A stretch of 35,446 nucleotides of DNA from positions 1 through 35,446 of the forward strand of contig JBEONO010000028.1 of the NCBI GenBank assembly GCA_040544425.1. The letters run 5' to 3'. Positions 7,758-16,306 of the stretch are shown one piece after another. The DNA is from Solimicrobium sp040544425 (GTDB lineage Bacteria > Pseudomonadota > Gammaproteobacteria > Burkholderiales > Burkholderiaceae_D). The notes below the pieces were generated by a model. The model had not been told where the DNA came from, did not search any database, and saw only the letters and a list, made by a program, of their open reading frames with translations. The position numbers were made by a program, and so were the translations under genes. How positions within the stretch are numbered: position 1 is the first letter of the stretch; each line of letters begins with the position of its first letter.

Positions 7758-9581
7758 CTATTTGCCGGATTTCAGCAACGCAGGTCGCGGCAGGTAGTTT
7801 GATTTTCTGGCTTTCTTGCCGGGTTGGATCAGCTGAAACGACCACATCGGCACATCATCCGATTGCAGTTTCACATCAAACGTCATTAATTCATCGCGGC
7901 GGAATGCATGCACTGCAACGTGTACACCGACCTTGTAACGCGCCATTATTTTACTTAAATTGGACTGTGCGTCTGAACCACTGACCCGCAAACCGTCGAT
8001 CGCCATAATCACGTCGCCAGCCGACAAACCTGCAGCATGGGCGGCGCTTTTGGAAAACACCTGGGCCAACTTGCAATCGTCGCCGTCGCGCCTGCACTTC
8101 ACACCCAGACCTGGTTTTTCCGCCTTGCGCAAATTCAGCAACTCAACGCCAAACTCGGGAAGCAACTCAGCCAGTGGCAACTCCCGGGTACCGCGCACGT
8201 ATTGGTCAAAAAATGATTTCATTTTCATTCCACACAACTGCTCGACCATCTCTTCAATTTGCTGTTCAGTGATGCCGCGCTGCTTTCCGCTCAGCGCCAG
8301 CTGGTAAAAATTGCGGCCGAATTCTTGCCACAGCATGCGCATCAGGTCGTCTAATGATTTTTTCCCGTTACTCGCTCGTCGGATGGTCAGATCCAGCGTC
8401 AGCGCAAGCAGTGAACCTTTGCTGTAATAACTGACGATCGCATTCGGCGAGTTTTCATCTTGCCGATAATACTTGGACCAGGCATCAAAGCTCGATTCAG
8501 CCAGACTCTGGTTGTGGCGCCCGGAACCGCGCAGCACGCCATTCAGAGTCTTGTTCAACAAACCAAAATAGGCCGTTTCATTAATCAGACCACTGCGCAG
8601 CAGCACAAGGTCATCATAGTAGCTGGTCACCCCTTCAAAAAACCACAGCAGACTGCTGTAATTTTCCTGCTGCAGATCATAGTGAGCAAACGCGTCGGGC
8701 TTGATACGCTTGACGTTCCAGGTATGAAAATACTCGTGACTGCACAAACCCAAAAACGTCGTATAAGCCTCATCAAATTCTGTGCTGCCCTTCACCGGCA
8801 GGTCAGACCGGCTGCAGAGCAATGAGGTCGAGGCACGATGCTCCAGTCCGCCATAGCCCTCACCCACGACCATGGTCATAAACACATAGCGGTCCATCGG
8901 TGCTTTTTTGGTCTTGGGTTCAAACAGGGCAATTTGATGCGCGCAGATTTTTTCCAGATCGATCGCAATGCGCTGCAGATCAAGATTGGGCACCACACCA
9001 GTCACCACAAAGTCGTGCGGTACGCCGTACACGGAGAAGGTAATTTTTTCGAACTCACCCATTTCGACCGGATGATCAACGAGGGCATCATAATTTTCTG
9101 CAACGTAGGTGCCAAACCCATATAACTTCGCTTTGAGCACAGGCAGCGAAGTAGCAACCCGCCACTGCCTGCAGGCCGGATCCGCAGATCTTTGAATATC
9201 CACGACATGCTGCGCCATTTCCTGCCCGATCACGCGCAGAAATACGCTGGTGCCATTGAAAAATCCGTGCGTCTGATCCAGATGCGCCGAGCGCACCGAC
9301 AAATCCCAGGCGTACACCTCGTATTCAAGGGTCAGAGCGTGCCCGGTTGGCGCTGCTTTCCAACTGTGCTTGTCCAATTTGGTCAGCGCGATTTTCTTGC
9401 CGTTTGCAGTGGCTTTGATTCTGACGATATGGCGCGCAAATTCGCGCATCATATAACTGCCAGGAATCCAGGCTGGCAACTTGAATTCCTGGCCTTGTGG
9501 ATCAGGCTTGGCGACATGCAGGGTTACCCGATAAAGGTGACCTGATAAATCGTCTGGAACGATGCTGTAATGAATTGACAT
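7758..9581 (-). CDS. M61-family metallopeptidase with C-terminal PDZ domain
   Basis: 607 residues, typical of the M61 glycyl-aminopeptidase family. The N-terminal beta domain begins with a family-like start (FKLPAWIPGSYMMREFARH). The thermolysin-like catalytic domain has GYGGLEH (243-249) and the zinc motif HEYFH (282-286), followed by TWNVKRIKP. A PDZ domain lies at about 495-570 (LAQVFSKSAAHAAGLSAGDVI). No signal peptide is visible, so it is probably cytoplasmic. Characterised members cleave N-terminal Gly or Ala; the natural role here is unknown. It is convergent with trpC and has no co-directional partner within 75 bp. Confidence 0.92.
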   Translation of the reverse strand: MSIHYSIVPDDLSGHLYRVTLHVAKPDPQGQEFKLPAWIPGSYMMREFARHIVRIKATANGKKIALTKLDKHSWKAAPTGHALTLEYEVYAWDLSVRSAHLDQTHGFFNGTSVFLRVIGQEMAQHVVDIQRSADPACRQWRVATSLPVLKAKLYGFGTYVAENYDALVDHPVEMGEFEKITFSVYGVPHDFVVTGVVPNLDLQRIAIDLEKICAHQIALFEPKTKKAPMDRYVFMTMVVGEGYGGLEHRASTSLLCSRSDLPVKGSTEFDEAYTTFLGLCSHEYFHTWNVKRIKPDAFAHYDLQQENYSSLLWFFEGVTSYYDDLVLLRSGLINETAYFGLLNKTLNGVLRGSGRHNQSLAESSFDAWSKYYRQDENSPNAIVSYYSKGSLLALTLDLTIRRASNGKKSLDDLMRMLWQEFGRNFYQLALSGKQRGITEQQIEEMVEQLCGMKMKSFFDQYVRGTRELPLAELLPEFGVELLNLRKAEKPGLGVKCRRDGDDCKLAQVFSKSAAHAAGLSAGDVIMAIDGLRVSGSDAQSNLSKIMARYKVGVHVAVHAFRRDELMTFDVKLQSDDVPMWSFQLIQPGKKARKSNYLPRPALLKSGK

Positions 9582-9660
9582 GAATTTTTTAGTGGAATCT
9601 CGTTGTAAAAAGACACAGCGCTACTGTATTTATAGCCCATTTTTGCAGCATTACAAACAA

Positions 9661-10119
9661 TCAGGTTCGCAGGTTCACAGCCAGCAGCGTCGTTGCCAAA
9701 GAAGCTACGACGACATAGGTTAATCTGCGCCGCAACACCAGAAACCAGTCCGGCATTTGATAATTTACATAGAGTTTTTTATCAATTTGGTATGCCATGA
9801 TGAACCCAAACATCAGCACAAAAAAGCCCAGGCCAAAATGCAATTTGGAACAGCAGGCAATCATGCTCGGGACAATACCCCAGATTAAAGCACGCTTGAT
9901 TTGTAATGCAGTTAAGTCCGGCGAAGTCAAAGCAACGCCCCAGTGGATACCGCCCAGGAAAGACAGTATCGCTATACCGTAGGCACTTTGCGCATAGACA
10001 AATCCTTCCAGCCAGTCGGGGTGAGTAATCCAGCAGGCCATGCTCAAAAATACAAAGGGGATGAGTCCGATCACGCCCAATTGATGCGCAAGTCGCTTAC
10101 TTAGAAAATGATGGTTCAT
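9661..10119 (-). CDS. DUF3429-type integral membrane protein
   Basis: 152 residues with about four hydrophobic segments: LGVIGLIPFVFLSMACW, YGIAILSFLGGIHWGVAL, LIWGIVPSMIACCS with the adjoining FGLGFFVLMFGFIMAY, and a C-terminal span. The ILSFLGGIHWG motif is the signature I associate with DUF3429, an uncharacterised inner-membrane family. It is the last gene of a probable four-gene minus-strand unit, 42 bp after the nucleotidyltransferase. No function can be given. Confidence 0.8.
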   Translation of the reverse strand: MNHHFLSKRLAHQLGVIGLIPFVFLSMACWITHPDWLEGFVYAQSAYGIAILSFLGGIHWGVALTSPDLTALQIKRALIWGIVPSMIACCSKLHFGLGFFVLMFGFIMAYQIDKKLYVNYQMPDWFLVLRRRLTYVVVASLATTLLAVNLRT

Positions 10120-10161
10120 GGTGCTCTTTTTGTAATTACATCAGGCAAATTAAAGAAAAAA

Positions 10162-10758
10162 CTACGGCTTCCCTTTGTGCAGGTCGGAAATATAGTCAAT
10201 GTCCTGCACGATACCAGGATCATCCACGGAAATTTGTACGACAGGAAATTTACGCAACAAATGTCGCGCACCGATGTCACCGGTGAGCGCCATCAAAGCC
10301 GGAAAGTGCCGTTTCGCAAATCCAACCGGATGGCCGGCCTGTTGTTGATACACTGGCTGGACAATTTCGGCCCCTGCCTGCAACGCTTCGACAATCAATT
10401 CAATCGTGTTGGTCTGCACAAACGGCATATCGGCCAGGCCCACGATTACTGAATGCGCGTGGGGCTCATGCGCGATGACATTGGAAACGGCAAACGCCAG
10501 ACTGGCACCCATTCCGCACTGCGCATCTGGAAACACCAGAGCATTGAAGCCCGAAGCGATAAATTGATCAGCCATCTGCGCATTTGCAACCACCACAATC
10601 AGCCTGCCTGATACCTGGCGCAATTTCTCCGCAGCCTGCATGGCAACAGCTACGCCACTATCCAATACCTGCGTTAATTTGTTGCGCACTCCGGTCGGAT
10701 CAAAGCGCTGACCGCGTCCGGCGGCCAGCAGGATGCCAACCGAAACAGGATCGGCCAT
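10162..10758 (-). CDS. MobA/MocA-like nucleotidyltransferase
   Basis: 198 residues. The N-terminal nucleotide-binding motif GILLAAGRGQRFDPTGVRNK resembles the LAAGxSxRMGxxK signature of MocA-type enzymes, with a longer loop before the Lys. ADMPFV (metal-binding Asp) and the GHPVGF segment also fit. MocA moves CMP onto molybdopterin and MobA moves GMP; this protein could be either or a relative acting on another substrate. Only 2 bp separate its ATG from the dsbC stop, so it is co-transcribed with dsbC. A molybdopterin oxidoreductase is encoded at 28104-30194, which is suggestive but distant. Confidence 0.8.
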   Translation of the reverse strand: MADPVSVGILLAAGRGQRFDPTGVRNKLTQVLDSGVAVAMQAAEKLRQVSGRLIVVVANAQMADQFIASGFNALVFPDAQCGMGASLAFAVSNVIAHEPHAHSVIVGLADMPFVQTNTIELIVEALQAGAEIVQPVYQQQAGHPVGFAKRHFPALMALTGDIGARHLLRKFPVVQISVDDPGIVQDIDYISDLHKGKP

Positions 10759-10760
10759 GT

Positions 10761-11498
10761 TTACTTGACCGACTTTAATTTTTCTTCAATCGCTGCCGCT
10801 TCAGCAAAGCCAGGAATCCGCGATCCATCTACAAAAAACATCGCCGGGGTGCCATTGATATGCAATTTACGGCCCAGAGCAATAATCTCAACGTGCGGAT
10901 CTTTGGTGCATGAGGCTGGCGCTTCAGGAGCGGGCTTGCCGTTGATCATCCAGTCATTCCAGGTCTTGGCCGGGTCGGCTGAGCACCAGACATTGCGCGA
11001 TTTGACGGCGGAATCGTCTGACAGAATATCGTACATAAACGTGTAGATCGTAATGTTGTCGACGCTCTGTAATTCTTTGCGCAACCGTTTGCAGTAGCCG
11101 CAATTCGGATCTTCAAACACCGCGATCTTGCGACTGCCATCACCCTTGACCTGCTTGAATGCCAGGCCGAATGGCAACTCATCAAATTTCACCGCGTTCA
11201 AACTTTCCAGGCGGGCCTGTGTGAGATTTTTATGATGATCATTTAAATCGATGATTTTGCCGGCAAACAGATATTGCGCCTTGTCATCGGTGTAGTAAAT
11301 TTCATCTTCGATGATCACTTCATACAGTCCGGCATAATTCGTTTTCTTGATCGAATTAACCACCACACCTTTGCCCAGTTTTGGTTCAATCGATTTCTTG
11401 ATATTGGCTTCGACATCAGTTTGCGCGCAAGCTGTAGTCAACAGGACGCTCATGGCCAGACTACCCAGCACACAACTCAGTTTTTTAATCAATCGCAT
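10761..11498 (-). CDS. dsbC: thiol:disulfide interchange protein DsbC
   Basis: 245 residues. DsbC is a periplasmic dimeric disulfide isomerase. The N-terminus is a signal peptide (RLIKK, hydrophobic core, then TTACA before Q). A dimerisation domain is followed by a thioredoxin fold with the active site CGYC at residues 133-136 and the cis-Pro loop NGTPAMFF. I take the ATG at 11498 because TAGAGG precedes it and the signal peptide then begins properly; an in-frame ATG at 11522 overlaps the stop of the upstream hydroxylase and would add eight residues. Two further Cys near YVWCSA/ASCTK correspond to the structural pair seen in DsbC. Confidence 0.93.
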   Translation of the reverse strand: MRLIKKLSCVLGSLAMSVLLTTACAQTDVEANIKKSIEPKLGKGVVVNSIKKTNYAGLYEVIIEDEIYYTDDKAQYLFAGKIIDLNDHHKNLTQARLESLNAVKFDELPFGLAFKQVKGDGSRKIAVFEDPNCGYCKRLRKELQSVDNITIYTFMYDILSDDSAVKSRNVWCSADPAKTWNDWMINGKPAPEAPASCTKDPHVEIIALGRKLHINGTPAMFFVDGSRIPGFAEAAAIEEKLKSVK

Positions 11499-11521
11499 AT
11501 CAGCCTCTAAATTAAATTTCA

Positions 11522-12685
11522 TTACTTGCCCATCGCTTGTTGAATTAGCTGCTTTTTTAAAAGCGGCAACTTGTTAACCAGATTCATACCCAAACTTCTG
11601 ACTGTCTTGACTGGCGAGAATGTTGAACCAAACAGACGCGACAACCCATCGGTCGCAACCTGCATCAACATAACATCTTCCTTGCGTGCTCGTGCGTAAC
11701 GTTGCAACACACGCGCATCACCACAACTACGCCACGACTCTCTTTGCGACACGATCTCCAGCAAGGCAACAAGATCACTGAACCCCAGATTCATTCCATG
11801 CCCAGCCAGCGGATGAACCACGTGCGCGGCGTCCCCCACCAGCGCAAATCGGGTGCCAGTCATGCTGTGCGGATTGATAAACTGGAGAGGAAACGCTTGC
11901 GCACGAAAGGGCGGCAGTGGCGTCAACTCACCTAAAGTTTCAGCGCAATATCCCGCCAGTCGTTGCGCGAGCTGATCAACACTCTCGGTCATCAAGGTCG
12001 CTGCCAATGCATCCGGAGCAGACCACACCAGCGAGACTTGTTGTCCGGGTAAAGGCAGCAGCGCAATCACGCCCAGCTCGCCAGCAAACCACTGACGCGC
12101 AACACCATGATGAGGTTTGCTGCAGGCGAAATTGGCCACCACGCCGCGCTGCCCATAGGAGCGATAATCCAGCCCGATTTCCGCCTGGTTGCGCAACCAG
12201 GATTGTGCCCCATCGGCACCGATCCACAATTGGGCTTGCAGGGTGGTGTGGTCATTCAGAGTTAGTTCAGAAAAATCGGCAGAGATTGATTCGGCCTTGC
12301 CGACCACGATCTGAACGTTGGGAGTGAAACGTAATGCCGCATCCAGCGCATGATTCAAATTCTGATCTTCAATGATCCAGGCCATTTCCTGCTGATTGGC
12401 CGAGTACGCGTCCAGCTGCACACTGGCACCGGCATCATCAACGACATGCATCGCCTCAACCGGCGTAATGCGTTGTAAATCCAACGCATCCCATACTTTT
12501 AATTTGTTGAGCAGATTTTTGGCCGTGTGGTTCAGCGCAAACACTCTGGCATCCCACTCTTCCGACCTGACAGTCGCAGCCGCCTTGGGTGCCAGCAGGA
12601 CCACCTTAAATCCCGCCTGAGCAAAGCCCAGTGCGGCTGTCTTCCCTATGGCACCGTTACCGATTACAGCTATTTCACATTGCAT
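11522..12685 (-). CDS. UbiH/UbiF-family FAD-dependent hydroxylase
   Basis: 387 residues. An N-terminal Rossmann FAD site (GNGAIG, residues 9-14), a mid-protein WIGADGAQSWLR (the DG motif) and a C-terminal ALVGDAAHVVHPLAGHGMNLG (the GD motif with the Ubi-type GQGLN-like tail) identify the ubiquinone hydroxylase/VisC class of flavin monooxygenases. It probably hydroxylates a ubiquinone precursor ring; which position cannot be read off, so I give no Ubi letter. It heads the run hydroxylase-dsbC-nucleotidyltransferase-DUF3429, and its stop overlaps the alternative dsbC start. Confidence 0.88.
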   Translation of the reverse strand: MQCEIAVIGNGAIGKTAALGFAQAGFKVVLLAPKAAATVRSEEWDARVFALNHTAKNLLNKLKVWDALDLQRITPVEAMHVVDDAGASVQLDAYSANQQEMAWIIEDQNLNHALDAALRFTPNVQIVVGKAESISADFSELTLNDHTTLQAQLWIGADGAQSWLRNQAEIGLDYRSYGQRGVVANFACSKPHHGVARQWFAGELGVIALLPLPGQQVSLVWSAPDALAATLMTESVDQLAQRLAGYCAETLGELTPLPPFRAQAFPLQFINPHSMTGTRFALVGDAAHVVHPLAGHGMNLGFSDLVALLEIVSQRESWRSCGDARVLQRYARARKEDVMLMQVATDGLSRLFGSTFSPVKTVRSLGMNLVNKLPLLKKQLIQQAMGK

Positions 12686-12788
12686 GGCGATTTACCGAAA
12701 GTTGTAGCTCAAATACAAAAACGACCACAAGAAAGGATGGTCTGCGCTTGCCCAAATCAGTGCTAGAGAAATTAAATCAAAAACAGCC

Positions 12789-12817
12789 TTCCATTTTACA
12801 CCACACTTGACTATAAT
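12789..12817 (+). promoter_or_regulatory. promoter of tRNA-Phe
   Basis: A perfect -10 (TATAAT, 12812-12817) lies nine bases before the mature tRNA 5' end. A weak -35 (TTCCAT, 12789-12794) is at exactly 17 bp. The precursor would have almost no 5' leader. Confidence 0.65.
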
Positions 12818-12826
12818 GTCGCTCTT

Positions 12827-12902
12827 GGCCTGGTAGCTCAGTCGGTAGAGCAGAGGATTGAAAATCCTTGTGTCGGTGGTTCGATTCCGCCCCGGGCCAC
12901 CA
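12827..12902 (+). tRNA. tRNA-Phe (anticodon GAA)
   Basis: 76 nt including an encoded CCA end. Acceptor arm GGCCTGG pairs with CCGGGCC with one G-U. The D-arm sequence is GCTCAGTCGGTAGAGC, the anticodon stem AGGAT/ATCCT carries loop TTGAAAA with anticodon GAA, and the T-loop is TTCGATT. All invariant positions I can check are present. It has its own promoter and terminator and stands alone, not in a tRNA cluster. Confidence 0.98.
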
Positions 12903-12917
12903 AGAATAAGAAAAATC

Positions 12918-12950
12918 AACGGGTTGCAGCGTAAGCTGACAACCCGTTTT
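12918..12950 (+). terminator. intrinsic terminator of tRNA-Phe
   Basis: A 13-bp stem (AACGGGTTG CAGC with GCTG CAACCCGTT, one bulged A at 12939) closes on a GTAA tetraloop and ends in TTTT. It starts 16 bases after the tRNA 3' end. A second T-rich stretch follows the stem. Confidence 0.9.
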
Positions 12951-13246
12951 CTATTTGGTCAGTCGTGCGTCACATCGCGTCGATTCATGTTCCATTCCTT
13001 GAAGCTAAGCATCACCGGGGATACTCTACAACCGGCCATTTCCACATTTTTCAATTTGCAAACGCATAATTCCCTCGCCACTGTCAGCACAGTTAATCTA
13101 ATACGGCACAGCTCAATTTAATCATTTGCGAATCGCTACCGAACTAAACGCTAAAAGCCCTGTTTTGATCATCGCTTAAGTATTTTGATTTATTGCATTG
13201 CCTTTGGCTTAAAATACCGACCATTCCAACCTGTCAGCTTCCCCCC
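12951..13246. other. intergenic region without a recognised gene
   Basis: About 300 bp between the tRNA terminator and plsY. Open frames here are short and show no ribosome site or protein-like composition. TAAAAT at 13210-13215 is a possible plsY -10 element (no good -35 seen). I find no RNA gene or repeat. Confidence 0.5.
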
Positions 13247-13864
13247 ATGGCCAATTCAATTTATCTGTGCGTAAGTTTTGTCTTAATCTCCTACCTGATC
13301 GGGTCCATCTCTTTCGCGGTAGTCGTGAGCAAATTATTTGGCCTGTCCGATCCGCGCACCTATGGCTCAAAAAATCCGGGCGCTACCAATGTACTGCGCA
13401 GCGGGAATAAAGCTGCAGCGGTGCTGACTCTGATTGGTGACGCCTTCAAAGGTTGGTTGGCAGTGTGGCTGGCGTTCAGACTGCAACTGCCCGACACCTA
13501 CATCGCGCTGGTCGCACTGGCGGTATTTTTAGGGCATTTATGGCCGATATTTTTTAAATTCGTTGGCGGCAAAGGCGTAGCAACGGCTGCAGGGGTTTTG
13601 TTGGGAATCAGTTGGCATTTGGGCTTGGGGACCTTGATGACGTGGATCGTGGTGGCATTTTGCTTTCGCTACTCGTCGCTTGCGGCATTGATCTCAGCGC
13701 TGTTTGCACCATTTTATGCTGCCCTGATTTTTGGCACCGGCAGTCCCCTGTTTGTCGCGGTGTGCATAATGAGTGCCCTGCTGATTTACCGGCACCGCAG
13801 CAATATCCAGAATTTAATCGCCGGTAAAGAGAGTCGTCTGGGCAGCAAGAAATCGGCGACTTAA
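13247..13864 (+). CDS. plsY: acyl-phosphate glycerol-3-phosphate acyltransferase
   Basis: 205 residues, the normal PlsY length. This polytopic inner-membrane enzyme acylates glycerol-3-phosphate from acyl-phosphate, the first step of phospholipid synthesis. The three cytoplasmic motifs are visible: GSKNPGATNVLR, the GDAFKG segment, and GHLWPIFFKFVGGKGVAT. Five or so hydrophobic spans fit. The ATG at 13247 is chosen because the family starts just before the first membrane span; the frame extends 18 codons further upstream without support. No clear ribosome site precedes it. Its stop overlaps the tsaD stop on the other strand. Confidence 0.94.
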   Translation: MANSIYLCVSFVLISYLIGSISFAVVVSKLFGLSDPRTYGSKNPGATNVLRSGNKAAAVLTLIGDAFKGWLAVWLAFRLQLPDTYIALVALAVFLGHLWPIFFKFVGGKGVATAAGVLLGISWHLGLGTLMTWIVVAFCFRYSSLAALISALFAPFYAALIFGTGSPLFVAVCIMSALLIYRHRSNIQNLIAGKESRLGSKKSAT

Positions 13865-14883
13865 ACCAATTCGCTTAACGGCCACTTCGGGCGCACGGTA
13901 AACGAATAATCAAACTTTGCCTCGCCCGGATCGGCTTTCAGGCGCAGCGCGGCGGCAAATGCGATCATGGCGCCGTTGTCGGTGCAAAATTCCAATTCCG
14001 GGTAAAACACAGCAAAGCGTTTTTTTGCCGCAGCCGCATTCAATCCCGCGCGCAGCTGACTATTCGCGCCGACGCCGCCAGCAATCACTAAACGCTTCAA
14101 TCCGGTGTGCCGCATCGCGTTCACACATTTGGCAACCACCACGTCGACCAGGGCATCAACAAACGAGCGCGCGACATTGGCTTTATCTTGCTCACTTAAT
14201 TCACCAACATGATTTTTAACGACGGTCAGCACCGCTGTTTTTAAACCTGAAAAACTGAAGTTGAAATCCTTGGAATGCAGCATGGGGCGAGGCAGTGTGT
14301 ACACTGATGGATCGCCCAATTCAGCCAGTCGGGAAATCGCAGGTCCGCCCGGATAAGACAAACCCAGCAGTTTGCCTGATTTATCAAATGCTTCACCGGC
14401 AGCGTCGTCCAGCGTCTCACCCAACAAAGTATATTGACCAACACCTTCAACCCGCATCAGTTGCGTATGGCCACCCGAAACGAGCAGGGAGATAAACGGA
14501 AACGGCGGCGGATTGGCCGACAATAACGGCGACAACAAATGGCCTTCGAGATGATGGATGCCGATTACCGGCCGGTTCAGCGCCAGTCCCAATCCGCATG
14601 CAACGGATGCGCCAACCAGCAGCGCTCCCGCCAGACCCGGACCCTGGGTGTAGCCGATCGCATCAATGGCGGTCTTGTCGAGCCGGGCTTCCTGCAGGAC
14701 CTGTTGCAGCAAAGGCAGGGCGCGACGAATATGATCGCGCGATGCCAGCTCGGGCACTACGCCACCATATTCCTGATGCATCGTAATTTGGGAGTACAGG
14801 GCATGCGACAGCAGGCCCTTTTCCGTGTCGACCAGGGCCAGGCCCGTTTCATCGCACGAGGATTCAATACCGAGAACGATCAT
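13861..14883 (-). CDS. tsaD: tRNA N6-adenosine threonylcarbamoyltransferase
   Basis: 340 residues. TsaD (with TsaB, TsaE and TsaC) makes t6A at position 37 of ANN-decoding tRNAs. Marks are the start MIVLGIESSCDET, the metal-binding HxxxH in IHHLEGH, LVSGGHTQL, and GGVGANSQLR with GAMIAF near the C-terminus. The upstream in-frame extension to 14988 lies inside the preceding gene and is rejected. The ATG follows the stop of the 75-residue gene after one base, so coupling is likely. The convergent plsY gene ends in the same TTAA. Confidence 0.96.
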   Translation of the reverse strand: MIVLGIESSCDETGLALVDTEKGLLSHALYSQITMHQEYGGVVPELASRDHIRRALPLLQQVLQEARLDKTAIDAIGYTQGPGLAGALLVGASVACGLGLALNRPVIGIHHLEGHLLSPLLSANPPPFPFISLLVSGGHTQLMRVEGVGQYTLLGETLDDAAGEAFDKSGKLLGLSYPGGPAISRLAELGDPSVYTLPRPMLHSKDFNFSFSGLKTAVLTVVKNHVGELSEQDKANVARSFVDALVDVVVAKCVNAMRHTGLKRLVIAGGVGANSQLRAGLNAAAAKKRFAVFYPELEFCTDNGAMIAFAAALRLKADPGEAKFDYSFTVRPKWPLSELV

Positions 14884-14884
14884 A

Positions 14885-15112
14885 TTATTTTTTAAAAATT
14901 TCAGGGCGGGACTTATTGCGTTGTTCGTAAATCGTTTTGGCATCCTGCTGGGCACGCTCCACAGTGCGCATCTCAGGCATATCGTCATGCAGGGTGAAAT
15001 AGTCGCCAGCCTGGGCGCGCATCACAAATTTGATGGCGGCAGCATCGGACAGATCGAACATTTCGGTCATCAAGGTTGTGACTTCATCAAGGTATTCTTC
15101 GTAAGTCATCAT
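14885..15112 (-). CDS. 75-residue acidic protein of unknown function
   Basis: Starts MMTYEEYLDEV, with GGAG eight bases before the ATG at 15112. The product is short, helical-looking and acidic in the first half, with a basic C-terminus (EQRNKSRPEIFKK). The segment LSDAAAIKFVMRAQAGDYF resembles a small helical module. No signal peptide or membrane span is present. I do not recognise a family. It ends one base before tsaD, so it is translated from the same message, but nothing in the sequence ties it to t6A synthesis. Confidence 0.75.
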   Translation of the reverse strand: MMTYEEYLDEVTTLMTEMFDLSDAAAIKFVMRAQAGDYFTLHDDMPEMRTVERAQQDAKTIYEQRNKSRPEIFKK

Positions 15113-15193
15113 TTTATTTCTCCAAATAGTTCGGGCGACGAAAGGTGGACATTTTAGCCCCAACTGCCGCCGCCCGACTACTGGCAAATAAAT

Positions 15194-16306
15194 TTAGATC
15201 AAACTATCTGCCGCTACGTACTCAATCCCCAGATCATGTGCCACCGCTTCGTAGGTGACTTTACCCTGACATACGTTCAAACCGTGCTTCAGATGCACAT
15301 CGTCCCTGCACGCCTGTTTCCAGCCTTTGTCAGCCAGTGCCAGCGCATGACGGATGGTTGCGTTGTTCAGCGCGAAAGTTGAGGTGCGCGCTACAGCACC
15401 AGGCATGTTCGCGACACAGTAATGGACAACCTGGTCAACGATAAAAGTTGGCTCGGCATGCGTGGTGGCATGTGAAGTTTCGAAGCAGCCGCCCTGATCA
15501 ATGGCTACGTCAACCACCACCGCGCCCGGTTTCATTTTCTTGATCATCTCGCGCGTGACCAGTTTGGGGGCCGCGGCTCCGGGAATCAGCACGCCGCCAA
15601 TCACCAGATCGGCTGCCAGCACCGATTCTTCCACTGCCTGCGCATTGGAATACAGGGTAGTGATGCGATTGCCAAAAATCAGATCCAGATGGCGCAGGCG
15701 ATCGATATTTTTATCCAGAATCGTCACGCGCGCGCCCATCCCGACGGCAACCTGCAAGGCACTGGTACCAACCACACCGGCACCCAAAATCACCACGTGT
15801 CCCGGTGCGACACCTGGCACACCACCGAGCAGCAAGGCCATACCGCCCTTTGATTTTTCCAGATGCGCAGCACCTGCCTGAATCGACATACGACCGGCGA
15901 CTTCACTCATCGGTGCCAGCAGAGGCAATCCGCCCCCTGGACCGGTGATGGTTTCATACGCGAAGCAAATCGCGCCCGACGCAATCAAGGCTTTGGTTTG
16001 TTCCGGATCAGGAGCCAGATGTAAATAGGTATACAGGATTTGACCGGGACGCAGCATCGCGCACTCGGCCGGTTGCGGTTCTTTGACCTTGACGATCATC
16101 TCGGCGCGTTTAAAAATTTCTGCCGCGCCTGCCACCATTTCCGCACCGGCCGCCTGGTAATCCTTATCGAGCAAGCCAATCGCCGTACCGGCATCGTTTT
16201 GCACAATCACGGTATGACCGCGCAAAGTCAATTCACGCACGCTGGCCGGGGTCAGGCCAACGCGGTATTCATGGTTCTTAATCTCTTTGGGTACGCCTAC
16301 TAACAT
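15194..16306 (-). CDS. ald: alanine dehydrogenase
   Basis: 370 residues, full length. The enzyme interconverts L-alanine and pyruvate plus ammonia with NAD. Catalytic residues fall at canonical positions: Lys75 (VKVKEPQ), His96 (YLHLAPD) and Asp270 (VAIDQGG). The NAD-binding GAGVVG is at 175-180. A perfect AAGGAGA ribosome site precedes the ATG. It lies 81 bp upstream of the 75-residue gene on the same strand. A 347 bp gap upstream could hold its regulation; ald genes are often controlled by Lrp/AsnC-type regulators, but none is encoded here. Confidence 0.97.
   Translation of the reverse strand: MLVGVPKEIKNHEYRVGLTPASVRELTLRGHTVIVQNDAGTAIGLLDKDYQAAGAEMVAGAAEIFKRAEMIVKVKEPQPAECAMLRPGQILYTYLHLAPDPEQTKALIASGAICFAYETITGPGGGLPLLAPMSEVAGRMSIQAGAAHLEKSKGGMALLLGGVPGVAPGHVVILGAGVVGTSALQVAVGMGARVTILDKNIDRLRHLDLIFGNRITTLYSNAQAVEESVLAADLVIGGVLIPGAAAPKLVTREMIKKMKPGAVVVDVAIDQGGCFETSHATTHAEPTFIVDQVVHYCVANMPGAVARTSTFALNNATIRHALALADKGWKQACRDDVHLKHGLNVCQGKVTYEAVAHDLGIEYVAADSLI

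Noticed and set aside
12692..12919. 75-codon minus-strand ORF overlapping tRNA-Phe
   Set aside because: Most of its distinctive sequence is the reverse complement of the tRNA. Such tRNA-antisense reading frames are a known source of false proteins.
12858..13121. 87-codon plus-strand ORF starting inside the tRNA
   Set aside because: It begins in the tRNA anticodon region, runs through the terminator and has no ribosome site.
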